A stretch of DNA of 64,000 bases from Tachypleus tridentatus (GCF_004210375.1 NC_134835.1:68974447-69038446); one strand, 5' to 3'; shown: positions 37,101 to 50,329, counted from the stretch's first letter. A program made the numbers and translations. The notes: a model not told the origin generated them from the sequence alone.

Positions 37101-40100
37101 TAGTTTCTATCTGAGAAAAGCAATGTATAGTTTATTATGAATTATATGTTCTGCTGAAAGTGTTATGACTTGTAAATGTTTCAGCATGCCATTTCTATTT
37201 AAAATTTAGACCTGTTTTAGTCCTAAAAAGTGAAATATCTATTTAAAAGTGCTAAAATTTGAGTTTTTTTTAAATTTGAATGAAATAGATGTCAGAGAAC
37301 AATATAAAATGCACTCTTATCAAAATATTTGTATTTATTTTTGTTAACCTTGTTAAGCATTTTACTGCATGCAAAGAGCACTGTCCTTTTGAATGCAGGA
37401 CAGGAAATGAGGGTCACAACATGGTTGTACTACAATATAGTGATATTTATGCGTTTTCCCATAGCGTGTCAATGTCCAATGAGGCCATGTCCAATAAATA
37501 AACTCAGGAAAAACATGGACACAGCTGATCGAAGTACCTCTTAGTACATACAGGTGAAAATTGCCATTTCATTGAAGTTTTTGGTTTTATAACTGTTCAC
37601 AACAGGTATTAATTGAGTAATGGGCCACAAATAAATTATTATAAAAAATCTGAAAGTAAAGCAATATGACCACCACTTAGTTGATGCCAATAATTACTGT
37701 TGGAAAAATCTCTAAAGCTTAAGCTATTCATACCAAAAAACTCAGTTTGGTTTGATTCTAAACAAACCATAACTCAGTACTCCATCTGACATTAATGAAA
37801 TATTCAGAAGATGAAGGACAAGAAATACTTATTTTTTTGAGACTGTGTTACCTTAGATCACTAAAAAAACTATCAAACTTCAATTTCTTGTCATTTAAGA
37901 CTTTAAAAGATATAGAGCTGACATTTAAATAATGTGTGCACATTGATATTCACTGTGTTAAATTTGTCTCCTGATTGCTAACTGAAGCAATTTTATTGGA
38001 GCCATTGTCAAGCCATTCTCTTAACAAAAAATGATCTTAATATATAACTGAAAATTCTGATAACCCTAAGATTACATGCATCCTGTACTTTGCATTTCAT
38101 GAGATTTTACTTTGTTACATTCAAAATGTAATTAAGCAATTTTACAATTAATGTAACCAATAAAACTAGCATTACAACTTATATTATAGTTGAATGTTTT
38201 ACATTACCTAAGTTTTAAATCTTTTATTTCAAAACAAACCTTAAAGAAATATTCTTAAACTTCAGTTTGCCATAAAACTTCATAAATGTTTAACTTTTGG
38301 ACTTAACTTGAAAACAACTTGACATACACAGAACATTGCATACATAAAGAATTTAGGGTAAATGCTTTGTTTATAAATACTTCTTTCAACTTCCTTAGGG
38401 TACATTCGAAGAAAATACATTTTTCTGAAATCTTGAAAGATGCTATGCCCACTTTCTAAACAATATTACAATTTTTCAGTCAACTTTTTTGAGCTAGAAG
38501 TTTATAACCAATGGAAAGAGTACTTTATAAAATATGCTCTTCTAATAATTATCTTAAAATTACCACAAAATTCCAGAGAGAACTAGTCAAACCATCATTC
38601 CTGCTTTTCTCCTTGCCACTTTGTTTCACACCTAGAAATACATTAGTTTGATGGTTGCATTGAATTTAAGTTTTATTATTATATTATATTTAATCATGTG
38701 TTATTTATATTTTAGATTGTATGTCTGAAATTATTAATAATTTTTAAAAATATAAATCACTTTCTCCTTGGTTCCAGAGAGTTAACAAATGTACCATTCT
38801 ACCAACAGCCTGTGATACATTAATATTAGCTGGAAATGCTCATGGGTATGTGTTACAATGAAAAATAAAAAATGAAAGATAAAAACATGCTAGTAAAAAT
38901 ATAACAAAAAGATGTTTCAAGATTATCTGATGAAAATTAAAATGTATGAACATTTTTTCCTTTTCAAAGCATTTCATTGCACTATATTTTGATGACAAAA
39001 GAGTTAGTAATATGTTAGAGAATACAGAAAATAAAGTATGAACATTTACTTTAAAACTTAAGCTATTCATTAGAAGGTTCTAGAAATGATGTAAATGAAA
39101 TTTGAAAACTATAACATTGAAAATTAACATTTTCCTAAATTGGAAATATATTTCCAATATACTTACCCCTACTGACACTATAGTTATTTCTCAATCTCCA
39201 GGGTTTCCACTCTTTGTTCATCTAAGCATTGAGAATGCTTGCTTCAGCCTTTTATACCCCACTCAAATGCCTTAGGCAAATTCTAACTACAATTTGTCCT
39301 CTATCTAGGTTCTATATATAAGCACCTCATTCAGATAATGTAATCTTCTTTTTGAGACATACATCAGCTTTTAGTGTGGGGGGGGGGGAGTGTCAGCAAA
39401 GGTAAGCATTAATGGAAATACATTTTTAGTTTAGAAAAATGTAAACTTCCAAAACATACCATCCACTGACATCATAGCTAGAATTCCACATTGAGAACAC
39501 AGTGCAGGAACAATCCACACAAAAAAGTGCCTGTATAGAACAGGAGTATACCAAGATTTAGAACAGTACAAAAGTGGGGGAACTGCACTACATCTAGAAC
39601 AGGTGAGCTCTTCTCCTGGAACTTAGTTCCTGTATCAGAGGTGGAACAGAATATAAAAACTCATCAGTACAGGCCAGCCCCAACTAAATAGCTGAGATTT
39701 CACAACTTGGGGTTGGAATTAAAGAGTCATTGGTTAGAGCTATTGGACTACAATGTTATGTATATACATTTGATTGGATCCCAGTTTTTAGCCATAGAGT
39801 GATGCACTTTACACCACCAAAATCACAATGAGAAAGTAAACACCTCAGTGGACAAATTTTTCCTCCACCTGAAGAAGTCCAAAAAGCAACCCCCAAGGCT
39901 TGGAATTATGGGACAATGCATCTTATACACAACCAAAGAAGCAGAACTCATTTGGTCTGGAATTATAAATATTCAACCTCACTACCCAACCAAGTGGAAA
40001 AGGAATATTCCACATGCCCCTGGAAACTGTAGTCATCCAAAGACCTAGGATGGGACCACTTTGCATTCAGAATTATGAAGAAATAATGGACCACTTTCCA

Positions 40101-43100
40101 TGAACAATATATGAAACTGACATTGATCAAAGCTTTGTATCAAATTTGAAACCAAATTACGAGTAGGCTTCCATGGAAGCTGGTGCCACTCCAACCAACA
40201 TTTGAGTAAAACATCTTGAGACCTTAATAGGAGGGCCCTCAACTTCACCCCCTTTTCTCGAAGAGTAGAGGAACACACTTGAACACTATGGAGGAAAAGC
40301 CTCTGTCTGCCAACCCAACCACAGGGAAATGTGTGTAAGATTTACTAGAAGAGTCTGTGCAGTTAAAATACATTGAGGTCCTGAGGAATAATGGTCTGGA
40401 AATTGGGCAATAGTTCCCTACATTTTTAAAAGCAGACCAATTCAGATTTATTCAACCTGAGAATCAGCAGGGATAGACAAGATCCCCTTTAGCTTTACTC
40501 GTGATTGTCTATGATTGGCAGTTTATAATAATGTAAACCACCTGGTGGGCATCTAGATGGTCTTATGGAACATCTAATTTCAACAGAGCGTTTTGCAAAC
40601 ATTTATAATTATAATGATAGGAGTTGCTAGAATGGAAATGAAGAGAGAAAGTATACCTGTCTGTGCAACACTTATCAAAGAGTGGGATCCAGTGAAATAT
40701 AAAAGGACGCCAGAAATAAAAAGAGTAAATGATTGAGAACAATACCTGTGATTAAAGTCTAATGAATTTGATCAAATAGCTACAGGGGGTAGTCAAAAAC
40801 CCTTAGAAGAGAAAACTGTAAGATCACGTAAGTAACGAGATTGGAAAGTATTAGGGGTGGTCCACAATCCAGCCTGCACAATGTTATCCTGAGGGAAATT
40901 CAACTGGATGGCTAATGACATACAGATATAACAAACCTGGTGAGGTGTGACATGCAAAAGATTCCTCTTTTGTAATGATAATCCCTTATAGGCCACGTGA
41001 ATCAACTTTCAAAGACATCTTATAAGGGTAATACATGATAAATCATGGGGAATAGAAAGATCCCAATGAACGAGCAATAGCTTCTTAATACCTCAAAATA
41101 AGTCAGTACTAGCCACATAACATATTGAGAGGGCATAACAAATGGATTAGTGAGAAGGATCTTTTCCTTTGGGTCTTAGGATGAAAATACATATCAGGAT
41201 AAAGCAGGACAAATTTAAAATAGCAGAGAGTCCTCTGCACATGCCAAAAACAAAAAATACAATTTAAGAGAAAGGTGAAACAAAGAACATGGATCTGAGG
41301 GGTCAAAAGAAATATAAGAATGCATGCACAACAACTGTAAAATCCCAATCTGGTAACTTGAAATTCCTGCAGCTACTGAAGAAGCAGAAACCATGCCTGA
41401 GCTGGTCAATAAGGTGCAACCAAGAGAACTTAACAGAGAGTAGAACAAACCATACTCTAAACCCAGGACTGAATTGGGAGAAAGTCACACAGATGTAAAC
41501 CTGTCCAGTTATGACTGAATGCATCAACTGCCCGCACTTGAGAATGATGTGCCGAAGATCAAAACAACTGCAGCTGATAAGCCCAATGAGCCGAGGAAGC
41601 AATCACTGGAGATTTGAACAGAAAATAAATCCACTGAAAAAACCTCGTGATGAAGCAGCCATTCTGTCAGAAGAATCTGGTTGGGTTGAGATTTGTGATC
41701 TGTAGTTAAATTCATCACTCCTGGAACATGACATGCTGAAAGACTCATACAATCGGAAGAACCATAGCAGAGAACATCCAAAGTACAAAAACAAAGGTCT
41801 CAAGAATGTGTGCCTCTTTTTAATAAAACCTGAGATAACACAATGGAATTAACAAAATTTATCATGATAATTTTTTTTTCATATAAGATAGACAAACTTT
41901 GAACAATTGCCTGAAGTTTGAAAATGCTGATATGAAGGGTAGACTGATTCTGTCCAGGTACCCTGGAGCTCCTGACCTTGAACTTAAGCTTCCAATCCCA
42001 GAAGAGAGGCATCTGTGAACAGATGGAACTTCAGATGAATAGTGGAATAGATACTCTAAAAATAGTATTGCTCTCATCCAATGACCATTTGCAATCGACA
42101 CAACTTATTTTGAGAAATAAGATAGGATGATTCACATGATCAGAATGCATAATCTACTGGTTGTGCAGTGATAAATGAGGGGATCCCATCTGTGCTTGTT
42201 CCAAAACAATAAGAGCCTTGAGAGATGCCCACATTCCCTAAGGAGAGAGAAATATCTGTGCAATAGGAGGAGACAGAAGTAAAAACCATGATGATTTTTT
42301 CCACAGTCTAAAGCCTGATAAGGGTTGGTTGAGTGCAACTTAAGTGAGTATTGAAAAATTCACCCAAATAAATGATATTGCAATGGTGATAAAATACATT
42401 TTTTCCAATCTGAGAAGGAAACCCACTATTGTGGCTTCTGAAAAGAGAATTTAAGAGTGTTATTGTGCTAATAAAGCTCAAACAACTCTGCAGAAGATAT
42501 AAAGTGCTGATGCAAGACCAAAAGATAAAGCCCAGAACTATAGCACCTGACCTTTATGCATCAACCTCAGAAACCTTCAGAAAGATATTGCTAAGGGAAT
42601 AAGGAAATAAGTTCTGGTAACATTGAACTTGGTCATCGAAAGTCATGATACAATTTGCTGTTGGTTAAGAAGAGTTTCCATTGGAAAGTGAGGATCTAAA
42701 AACTGGTTGAGTTGAGACAGACTAAAAACTGGATATCAGTCTCCTGTCTTCTTGGGTACCACAAATAAACAAGAATAAAATCTCAGACAGGATAAAATTG
42801 AACCTCTCTACTGTGTTTTTGACTAACAACTTTCTTATGGCCTATAAACAAAGCTTCACTCACCATGGATCTGTTGGAGATTAAAAGATAACAGGTTGAG
42901 CAGACAGTGTTGAAAGTAATGTACATTAAATGACAAATCTTGAAGCAAAAGCACGGAACTCTGGTGAAAGAAATCCTGACAGTGATAAGCCAAAATATAC
43001 TGATTCAATAAGCATGGAGGACAAGATTTAACTTTCATGTCTCGTAACTAAGTGGCAAATCTCCCAGCATGAAAAAGAAATAAAGAGAAACAGGAAAAAC

Positions 43101-46100
43101 CAAGTAGTCACTTGCCATCCTTTCTGCCAACAAGGGAAGTAGAGACTGATGTAATAGGAGAGACCCCCATAACCTCATAAAAAGGTTTGGTTTACCACTG
43201 TAGTAGAAACATTAGCTCAGGAATTCATACCCATTGGTATGGGTTTTTTGTTGTTGTTGTTGTTGTTCAGTAACTTATAAATATTAACAAAGAAATAACA
43301 GTAAAAATATCAATCATGTTCAAATTCACTACATAAACAGTTAATAATCACAACACTCCTGTTGATAGAAACCCATACCAAATGCTTTGTTGAGGAAAGT
43401 CATTATTTGAATGGGGTATTTAACAGTACCTAAATTTAAGGTTCAATGAAGTTGCAGAAATTTGCAAATTAAAATTTGCCTAAGGCATTCAAATGAGATG
43501 CAAGGCTAGAGCAAGTATTCTCAATGTTTATATGGGCAAAGAAAAAAACCCCTGGAGTTTGAGAAGTAGCTATAGTGCCAGAGGATGTTAAATATGTTTT
43601 GAAAAGAATATTTCTATATTTAACATAAAAATCAACTTGCATTCAAACAATTCAGAGTCTGAGTGCAAATAACTACAATAAACAGATGAAAAATTTTATG
43701 GGAAATACTTGATAAAAACAATCTCATTCGTAGTATACAAAATATCTGTAATCTTTAACAAACTCCTCAGTCTTTATGAAGATGCATTAAGAAAGCTCAG
43801 AGTTGTCATAAATATTGTTTAACTGTGTAGCCCCCAGTAGTTTTACACAAAATTCAGAAATAGCACTTTCTATTTATTGCTGATAAACAGAAATTTTCAA
43901 AAAATCAATTTTTTTTGTAATATAGATTATAAATTTCTTGAAAACTATAGATTAACTTCTAAGAAACTAAAAACCAATGAAATGAACAAGTTGAATAATT
44001 ATAACTATATACAATTTAATAGGAAAAAAAATACAAACCTTCTAAAAGAACCACTCCTCTTCTAATGTCTGCAGGATAACGACTGCGAATAAGACACCAT
44101 GCGTATTCAAACTGTGTTTTAGATGTCAAATTTCCATGTTTCAGCTGATTATGATACAACTTTTCAAATTCCTAATATAAGAAAAGATCATATTTAATAT
44201 AACTTTTTGTACATTTAATGAAAATACTTTATAACAATTTATTAGTATTTTGGATTTAACTTCAGAAAACAGGTTTATGAATAGCATCTTATACATTCAG
44301 TATTTAAGGTAATGTCCACCAAAGTTACTATGATATCTACAAATACAAACAAACTAAGCTTAACGTAAACATTTAAATATCTAAAACTATTCAAAAGAAA
44401 TTAAAAATTATTCAGTCTAAAAGAACATGCATATTACCAGGCAAAACTTACAGAAGGTTTATAACTATAAACAAAAAAAAAGTAAAGATGAAGTCCACAT
44501 TTCAGCTTCCAAAGCTTAAATCTGCTAGACTTGATATCAAGTTTATACTCACAATATTTTTAACTTATTCTACTCTTCAGAGGAGTATCATTCATATTTT
44601 CAAGCCTTTTAGAATCCTCAAATTTTTTAAACAATGAATTTTAGTGGCCTATTTCTGTACTCTTCCTAGCATAACATCTGTATGTATAGTAATCCAATAA
44701 AGCTATACATAAGGCTCACCATAATTTTATTCAAGATTATTATATTACCCTGTAATTCAAAATTTGTATAAGTAAATCCTTAAATTCTAGTTTACTCTTT
44801 CAGTAAAACTAAACACAGCTCCTAGCTTTAATCACTAATCTCATGATTATATACCTTTGTGCATCACTTTACACTTTGTAATATCAAAGCTCATCTTGAA
44901 CATTTTGGCTATTAACCAAGGTGGTTTGGTCCCTTCTGAATAAACATCTCAAGTGTCCCCCAATTATGTAATTGTATTACCAACCTAACTTTAAACTACT
45001 ACATTCTGTTTCAGTCCTCTTTATAAAAATAATGTTGTAATAGCAAATTGAAGGATAATTCTAAGACACTGAAACTGAAAGAAGAAGCATGTTTGAACTG
45101 TTTTTTTTTTTTTAAGTATACAAGAACATAGCAGATTTAGGTATTTAAACTGCAAAAGAGTTACGTTGTACACTTTCTGAGGGTAATCTGTTTTCATGGT
45201 AAACTAAAAAGGTTCAAAATGCAAATTTTAATACTATTTTTAGTTTAGTCATAAACTTGTGAAATGGTTTATCAAATCATCTATGTAGTAAAACTGAATT
45301 ATTTTAAAACTTTATTGGATAAACCTATAAACTGAATGACTTCATTTAATTTGGAATTTATATTCTAATTGTTTCCATTGTTAAGATATGATTCATTTAA
45401 TTTAAAATTTATATTTTAATAGTTTCCATTGGTAAGATATGACTTCATGTTATTTTTGGAAAACAAAACACAGAAAAGTAAAAATTTACAAAAGAACATT
45501 ATAGAAAACGTATTTATCCCTTCATACCCCAAAAGCATCACAAACTTTATAAGGATAACAACATGCTAAAACAGGTATTAAAAAAGTTATTACTACTATT
45601 TTAAGAAAGTTTAACAATGGGGAGGTTAAAACTAGTATTTTTAACTACTGGAATGAAGAATCAATTTTATTCACGTGTTCAAAAGTTCTAAAGAGCTTAA
45701 AGAAAGTGGTAATTGGTTGGTTGATTGGTGTTTACTGGTGCAAAACAACTAGGCTATCTGCACCAAACTGGTAAAAATAAAAGTAAAATTATTAAAATAC
45801 ATAAACAGGAATCATGTTAAAACAAACCAAAGACCACTTTTGAATTAAAATCTCAGAGTTAAAAATTTAAAAACACAACTGAGGTGGACAGTGTCTTCAT
45901 TGCTAATGACACTGTCAAAGGTGAATCCATGGTAAAAACATGTCTAAAATGATGCCATCACTCATGATCCTAATGATGGCACAGCAGTAAAATGTGGGCT
46001 ATTGTGACTTGAGTATCACACAGATCACAAATTGGTGCATCAGTCCCAAATAAAAGATACTGATGAATTAAAAAACTGTGACCAATGCATAGCCTAGCCA

Positions 46101-49100
46101 AAAACCACTTCCTCTTTAGGATCCTTACAGAAGCAAGACGGCCAAAGAGCAATAAGAGATTTGATCTGGAAAAGCTTGTTATCACATTGCTTACTCCAAA
46201 GTCAACTGCTAACTGGCATGGAACCAAGTCTTGAATGGTTCACGTATGGCAAAAGATACAGCTGTGATAGAACCAGAGCAGACAGACTTAGTTGCAATGT
46301 CAGAGAGCTCATTTCAACAAATAGCAACATGGACTGGTATCCAGAAAAATTGGAAAGAAGTAGATAATAGGAGAAAATGGGCCAGTTGGTTTTCAATATC
46401 AAGGAGAACAGGATTAGAACTAACATGAAGCAACACTAGGGCCAGTAAAAAGCTAAGAGAGTTGGTATAAATAGAACAATTCGTGTACTGCACAGCTTCT
46501 ACATGAACCAGGGCAAGAGAAATGGTGTACAATTCAGCACTGAACACAGAAACTGTAGAGGAGATTCTGTGTGCAACCAACAAACCACAACATACCTTAG
46601 CAAACCCACAGAGTCACTTGATTTCGAACCATCCATATAAATGAAAATGGAAGGATAGTTCGAAAGATGTTCGGCAAATAGATGGTGATAATTCCAATCA
46701 GAACTATCTGCCTTTTTCAGATGAGTTCAAAGAAAGGTTACATTTTGGAGATGATAATAAGCCACAGTGAGATGGGCTGATCAGTGGATACAGCTACTTT
46801 ATCTAAGGAAAGGTACAATTCATCCAACTGCTCCTGGATACTTAGGCCAAAAGGAACAATAGCAGACCATCTATTCTGAACAAGCATGACCCACTGAGGA
46901 AGGAAATCACAACCCTAGGTGGGATGTTGTGGTAAGCACTGAACTTTTGAAGCATACAGTAAAGACAGTTACAAATGGTTAAGGTATAAAGGAGGTTCAC
47001 GAGACTCAGTGTACAAACTCTGGACTAGAGAAGTGTTATAAAAATCTAACTAACCAAATACTGCTCAGACAAGACATGAAAGACAAACTACCAGTTAGAT
47101 CAATCCATACAAGCTCACATAAACTTGCTAAACATAGGTATACCTGCTAAGAGTGAGAAATACACAATGAAAAACTTATCATAAATCTCCTGCAAAAAAA
47201 AAAAGGACAATATCTAACCCAAGAAATTACATGGAAGTGAAGAAACAGGTAAAAGGTACTATAGAAAGAAATTTCACTCTGTAGTTATAACATTCCTTAT
47301 AAAAAATCATAATATGAAAGGAAGAAATCATTCAATGACTATCAGACTAGAACTCTCTGCAAACTAAAGCCTGCATTTCCCCAGCAGACATCATCAACCC
47401 TAAAACCTAGGGGACTCGTGTCAGAACCATTATTGATTGCCATAGTAATTTCATCATGTCATATTAAATCCTAAATATTTTTGAATGAATTGAAATTCAG
47501 GAAGCAAAACTACTTTTAAAATGAGTAGAAATGGCATAAATCAATGACCAAGTACACTAAAAGTGTCATAGTCACATAGAAAGTAGGTTAAAACATGTCT
47601 ATACACCAGAATTCCAATAGGGAAAGTGAGAATTGTTCTAGAATAGAAAAAGGAACTAGTTGCACAAGTATAGGTGGTTCAGTATGTTTGGTGGAGGATA
47701 GTTACCCAATCAGCTCATTTTGAAATAGCACAAATCTGATGAAGTGTAGCAAATTTTTTTAACACTTCTTAGAGGGCAGAACAGAGCTTTGGATGAAAGG
47801 AGTCAAAACCACTTTGGAACTAGGCTCACAACTTGTGTCAAAGTTAAAGTAACTTGTATTAAATGTTAAGGAAAAAATAAAGAAGTTATTTTCAGTAAGT
47901 CAATTGAACTTGACATTAAGTTTACAAAAAAAAAAAAAAAAAGAATATGCTCAATGATATAGCACTGATTTCAGAAGTGAGGCAATTTTGGAGGAAAAAA
48001 AACCTTTAATACTGACAACCCAGGCATAAACCGAGAATAAAAATTACAGGAAATGATAGAACAATTGAAAACAGGTCAAAATGAGAGATAAAAATGTGAA
48101 GAGTGGGAAAAATTTAAAAGAAAAAAGACAAGAAAAAGGAAGAGAAAGAATGAAAAGATACAAAATTTAAAAAATGATCAAGTGAAGAGAAAGAAAGACC
48201 AAGAAAAAAAAAACAGAAAATTTGAACAATGTGATTAAAACTTAAGAGTTAGAAGAAAGAGGCAGGATATTTTAAAAAATTAAAATGACAAACCTGATTG
48301 TAGATAAAATTAAAGTAGAGAAAAATGACAAAACTGAAGAAATAAAAAGGACATCAATAAAGTAGGAAAATACCTGGAAAACAAATGTGTAAATTCAAAG
48401 AGCAAACCAGCCACATCTCATTACACATATATTCAAATATTCAAACTTAAGCCACCATATATTATAAAAAATGTACCAGAATAAAATCTTTAGTCTACAT
48501 GTTACCATTACTATTGTGCAGTCTTAATTTCACATTTATGAGAATAAGAAAAAGGTTTTCATATAACATACTACATGTATGAAAAAAATTCTTCAGACAT
48601 GTATTGCTGTACATCATACTTAAAGACAAATCAATGTTTTGTTGTAATGTGTTGTACACTCTTTATACAAAAAAATACTTTTTCATTATGTTTATAAATA
48701 ATTTGTTTGTCAACTTACCATTACACACAGCTCCTTTCATCCATATACTTCTTGAATAAAATGTCAATACAATTCAAACAAATTAACTGAAGAACAAGCC
48801 TTCATCTACTTTTCCCAAGGTTACACCCATTACCCTTAACCCTTAAATAGTGGCCATCATCAATTGATGCTGCTACCTTCAACATTCCAGCTGTTTAAGG
48901 GTTAATATTAACCTTTTCCTCCAACCACTCAGACACCCGTACAAAGAATATCAAATGCCTAACAATTTTAAGAACCTGAACAAAGTTCCCTCATAATGTA
49001 CAGATAATTTGTGTATGCTCTAGAAAAAATGGCCAAAATTCCAAGCCTCTTCTCAAAGTTTAAATGGATGAAATCAGATTAAATAAGCAAAAAGATGAAA

Positions 49101-49903
49101 AAATTACTGGACATAAAAAGAAGCTCATGGAAACATTTTAGTTGAAGAATAAGATAACAAAACATTTTAGTATGTTCTTACTATAGTATAAATTGTTGTA
49201 GCATTTCAAGTTTGTCACTGCTTTTCCACTTAGCTGTTCTTTACATACACGATTCCAAGCTTGTAAACAATAATCATTACTGTTTCACCACAGATTTCTT
49301 ACAAAGCCAAGTATTTTTTGTTAAAATAACAGAATGTATCACAATGTAACTTCATTTTTAATTTGATTTTACATCGAAAACGCATTAAAAATGTAAATAA
49401 TCATACTACTGCTTAGAAATATCTTTATCGTCATCATAAGAAAAGAAACACGCTTAATTTAAGGGATAAGTTACTGTCAATACCATAGCTTGATATTTTC
49501 AAATTACAGTTAAAAATTATAAATGAAACGGAATGGTTGTTCTGATCTTGAAAATCTACTTAACTAGTTACACTTAGCCAGCGAACACAGCATAGAAAAA
49601 AACACGCTAAGATATTCATTATACTAGTAGATTTGAGCCAAAATATTCCAAGTCATTATGAAATATACAGGGTTAGGCACTTTCACCCCGGCTCATAACT
49701 CATGTATGTCCTGAATTTGTTCAACTTTCCCATGAGTTTTCTGGTGGCTTATTGCGAAAGATTTTACAACAGATTTATCTTTTTTCTTACGAAATACAAA
49801 TTGGGGTAAAATAATCACTGCTATTAATAGGGTGACATATTTAAAATAATTAATAAACCTTTAAATCATCCGAAGAAACATAATCCTCCAACAAAAGTTC
49901 CAT
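34024..49903 (-). CDS. FIS1: Mitochondrial fission 1 protein (FIS1), five exons, with an in-frame TAA in exon 4
   Basis: Exons are 49903-49859, 44171-44039, 37078-37002, 36139-36034 and 34112-34024 (450 nt, 149 codons plus stop; human FIS1 has 152 residues). The protein matches FIS1 throughout: an N-terminal arm (MELLLEDYVSSDDLK), TPR-like helices with TQFEYAWCLIRSRYPADIRR (about 37-56) and RDYLFYLGVGN, and a C-terminal tail anchor GLMGMAIVGGAA...GLGVALSKK (122-149). FIS1 is a tail-anchored adaptor on the outer mitochondrial and peroxisomal membranes that takes part in organelle division. All splice sites are GT/AG and every phase agrees. The oddity is codon 93: TAA (36118-36116) where relatives have Tyr, which would give 92 residues without the membrane anchor. 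Candidate poly(A) signals lie near 33427-33436. It may be a recent pseudogene, a null allele or an assembly error. Confidence 0.88.
34655..34780 (-). repeat. SINE of a second family
   Basis: On the minus strand it reads CCCAGTGGCACAGTAGTATG, a decayed tRNA-like body and GTGGTGGGCAGAGCACAGAT, then AGCCCATTGTG. It is a distinct tRNA-like SINE from the CTCGTAA-headed family. It lies in FIS1 intron 4. Confidence 0.6.
35160..36000 (+). mobile_element. Penelope-like retroelement remnant: reverse transcriptase end plus GIY-YIG endonuclease
   Basis: In order on the plus strand: a decayed polymerase catalytic block (FYTCYVKENFVIWP, where the family has YVDDTFVIWP) near 35226-35270; FTMEIEKQTANHFL; TTTYVSTVYRKPTHTNRYLH followed by FQSYHP (35397-35470); then degraded YLPYMK..SGRL and an endonuclease block corresponding to CSCNKTYIGE..RRKLRTRIKEH and NSA..H...H. 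Stops and frameshifts are frequent, so it is inactive. The remnant ends about 34 bp from FIS1 exon 4, on the opposite strand. Confidence 0.8.
36034..36139 (-). CDS. FIS1: FIS1 coding exon 4, containing an in-frame TAA
   Basis: The exon has 106 nt with acceptor TTAG and donor GTAAGG. It reads EYNTALR, stop, VKNFLAVEPANRQAQELEA. The stop (36118-36116) replaces the Tyr of the KYVRGLL-like helix. The AG at 36103-36102 could serve as an alternative acceptor beyond the stop, but it shifts the frame and reaches another stop. Nothing else in the exon looks decayed. Confidence 0.88.
36271..36328 (+). ncRNA. Hammerhead-ribozyme-like motif of a Penelope-type terminal repeat
   Basis: CTGAAGA (CUGANGA core) is followed by TGACCT, an AGAA loop, AGGTC and GAAAC, giving a 5-bp stem II and the GAAA core. 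ACATT (36296-36300) can pair with AATGT (36318-36322) as stem III, followed by TTA as a possible NUH cleavage site. Hammerheads in Penelope-like element repeats are established. I could not see a good stem I, so activity is doubtful. Confidence 0.5.
37002..37078 (-). CDS. FIS1: FIS1 coding exon 3
   Basis: The exon has 77 nt. It completes an Asp codon, then encodes LFAHGDEKAKRDYLFYLGVG and NTKLK, equivalent to the family's RDYVFYLAVGNYRLK helix. It ends in phase 0 at donor GTAAAG. Confidence 0.92.
37079..39130. other. AT-rich FIS1 intron 2 sequence
   Basis: No gene or clear repeat is seen. The open frames at 37289-37544 look incidental. Confidence 0.5.
39140..39420. mobile_element. MITE-like element with related inverted ends
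   Basis: The left end reads TATTTCCAATATACTTACC then CTGACACTATAG. The right end reads GTGTCAGCAAAGGTAAGC then TTAATGGAAATACAT. Read inverted, these match in order (ATTTCC, CTTACC, CTGACAC). A G-run of about ten lies just inside the right end. Confidence 0.5.
39425..43640. mobile_element. Large non-coding transposon-like element with related inverted ends
   Basis: The left terminus (TTCCAAAACATACCATCC, then CTGACATCATAGCTAG) and the inverse of the right terminus (TTCAAAACATATTTAACATC, then CTGGCACTATAGCTAC) match in order. The reverse complement of 43461-43590 also matches the MITE at 39181-39300, including GCCTAAGGCATTTGAGT and TATTCTCAATG. The interior is purine-rich and holds no transposase motif that I can see. 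It sits in FIS1 intron 2. Confidence 0.5.
43246..43267. repeat. (TTG)n microsatellite
   Basis: About seven TTG units, near the right end of the large element. Confidence 0.85.
44039..44171 (-). CDS. FIS1: FIS1 coding exon 2
   Basis: The exon has 133 nt with acceptor TTAG and donor GTTTGT. It begins EFEKLYHNQL, carries the highly conserved TQFEYAWCLIRS block, and ends in phase 1 after VVLLE. Confidence 0.93.
44560..45010 (-). mobile_element. CR1-like LINE remnant
   Basis: Segments such as CTACTCTTCAGAGGAGTATC, TAGTGGCCTATTTCTGTACTC and CATCTTGAACATTTTGGCTATT resemble decayed CR1 3' sequence in minus orientation. No frame is open. It lies in FIS1 intron 1. Confidence 0.35.
45338..45440. repeat. 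Diverged tandem duplication, unit about 52 bp
   Basis: GACTTCATTTAATTTGGAAT...TTAAGATAT (45338-45389) is followed by GATTCATTTAATTTAAAATT...GGTAAGATAT (45390-45440). The second unit is one base shorter with a few substitutions. Confidence 0.85.
45712..47037 (-). mobile_element. 5'-truncated copy of the RNase H-bearing LINE
   Basis: The sequence parallels 53061-54685 from the 3' end (ATCAACCAACCAA on the minus strand) through the RNase H part. Minus-strand frames read FSAELYTISLALVHVEAV, FFWIPVHVAICGN-type ends and GTDAPICDLCDTQVTIAHIL. Similarity to the longer copy stops near 47037, just inside GAAGTG. Frameshifts and stops make it inactive. It lies in FIS1 intron 1, in the same orientation as the gene. 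Confidence 0.85.
47040..49858. other. FIS1 intron 1 sequence, partly purine-rich
   Basis: 47040-48400 is A/G-rich and probably old repeat sequence. 48400-49858 is ordinary AT-rich intron. No coding motif is seen. Confidence 0.4.
49859..49903 (-). CDS. FIS1: FIS1 coding exon 1
   Basis: The exon has 45 nt and encodes MELLLEDYVSSDDLK in phase 0. The donor is AAG|GTTTAT. No TATA box was identified upstream. Confidence 0.85.
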
Positions 49904-50329
49904 TTCCGTCTTGATTGATGTAACGTTAACAGCGCTGTCTTCGAGATTTGAAACAAAACTCACCAACCAAAAATATCATTATAAATTACGTGTTTTACGC
50001 TCAAAATGTTAAAAAGGAATGTTTTTACAAATCTAATAATAAATATTTTAATAGTCTTTACAAGTAAGAACTTATAGTAAAGTACATTTTATCAATAAAT
50101 GGTATGAGTACTTATAAAACTAAAAATTGAGTTTCGATACTCGCGGTGGATAGAATACATATAGTCCACTACTTTATAACAAACAAACAAAAATGTTCCT
50201 ATCTAATTAATTCCGAATCTGTGTACATACCGCTATCGGAGACTATTTATTTCACGATAAAAGAGATATTAAGATCGAAACAAGATTTTTAAGGCATGTC
50301 TTTGTATTTCGTATATCGATTATACTATC

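Noticed and set aside
46161-46428. Plus-strand open frames
   Set aside because: Antisense shadows of the truncated LINE copy.
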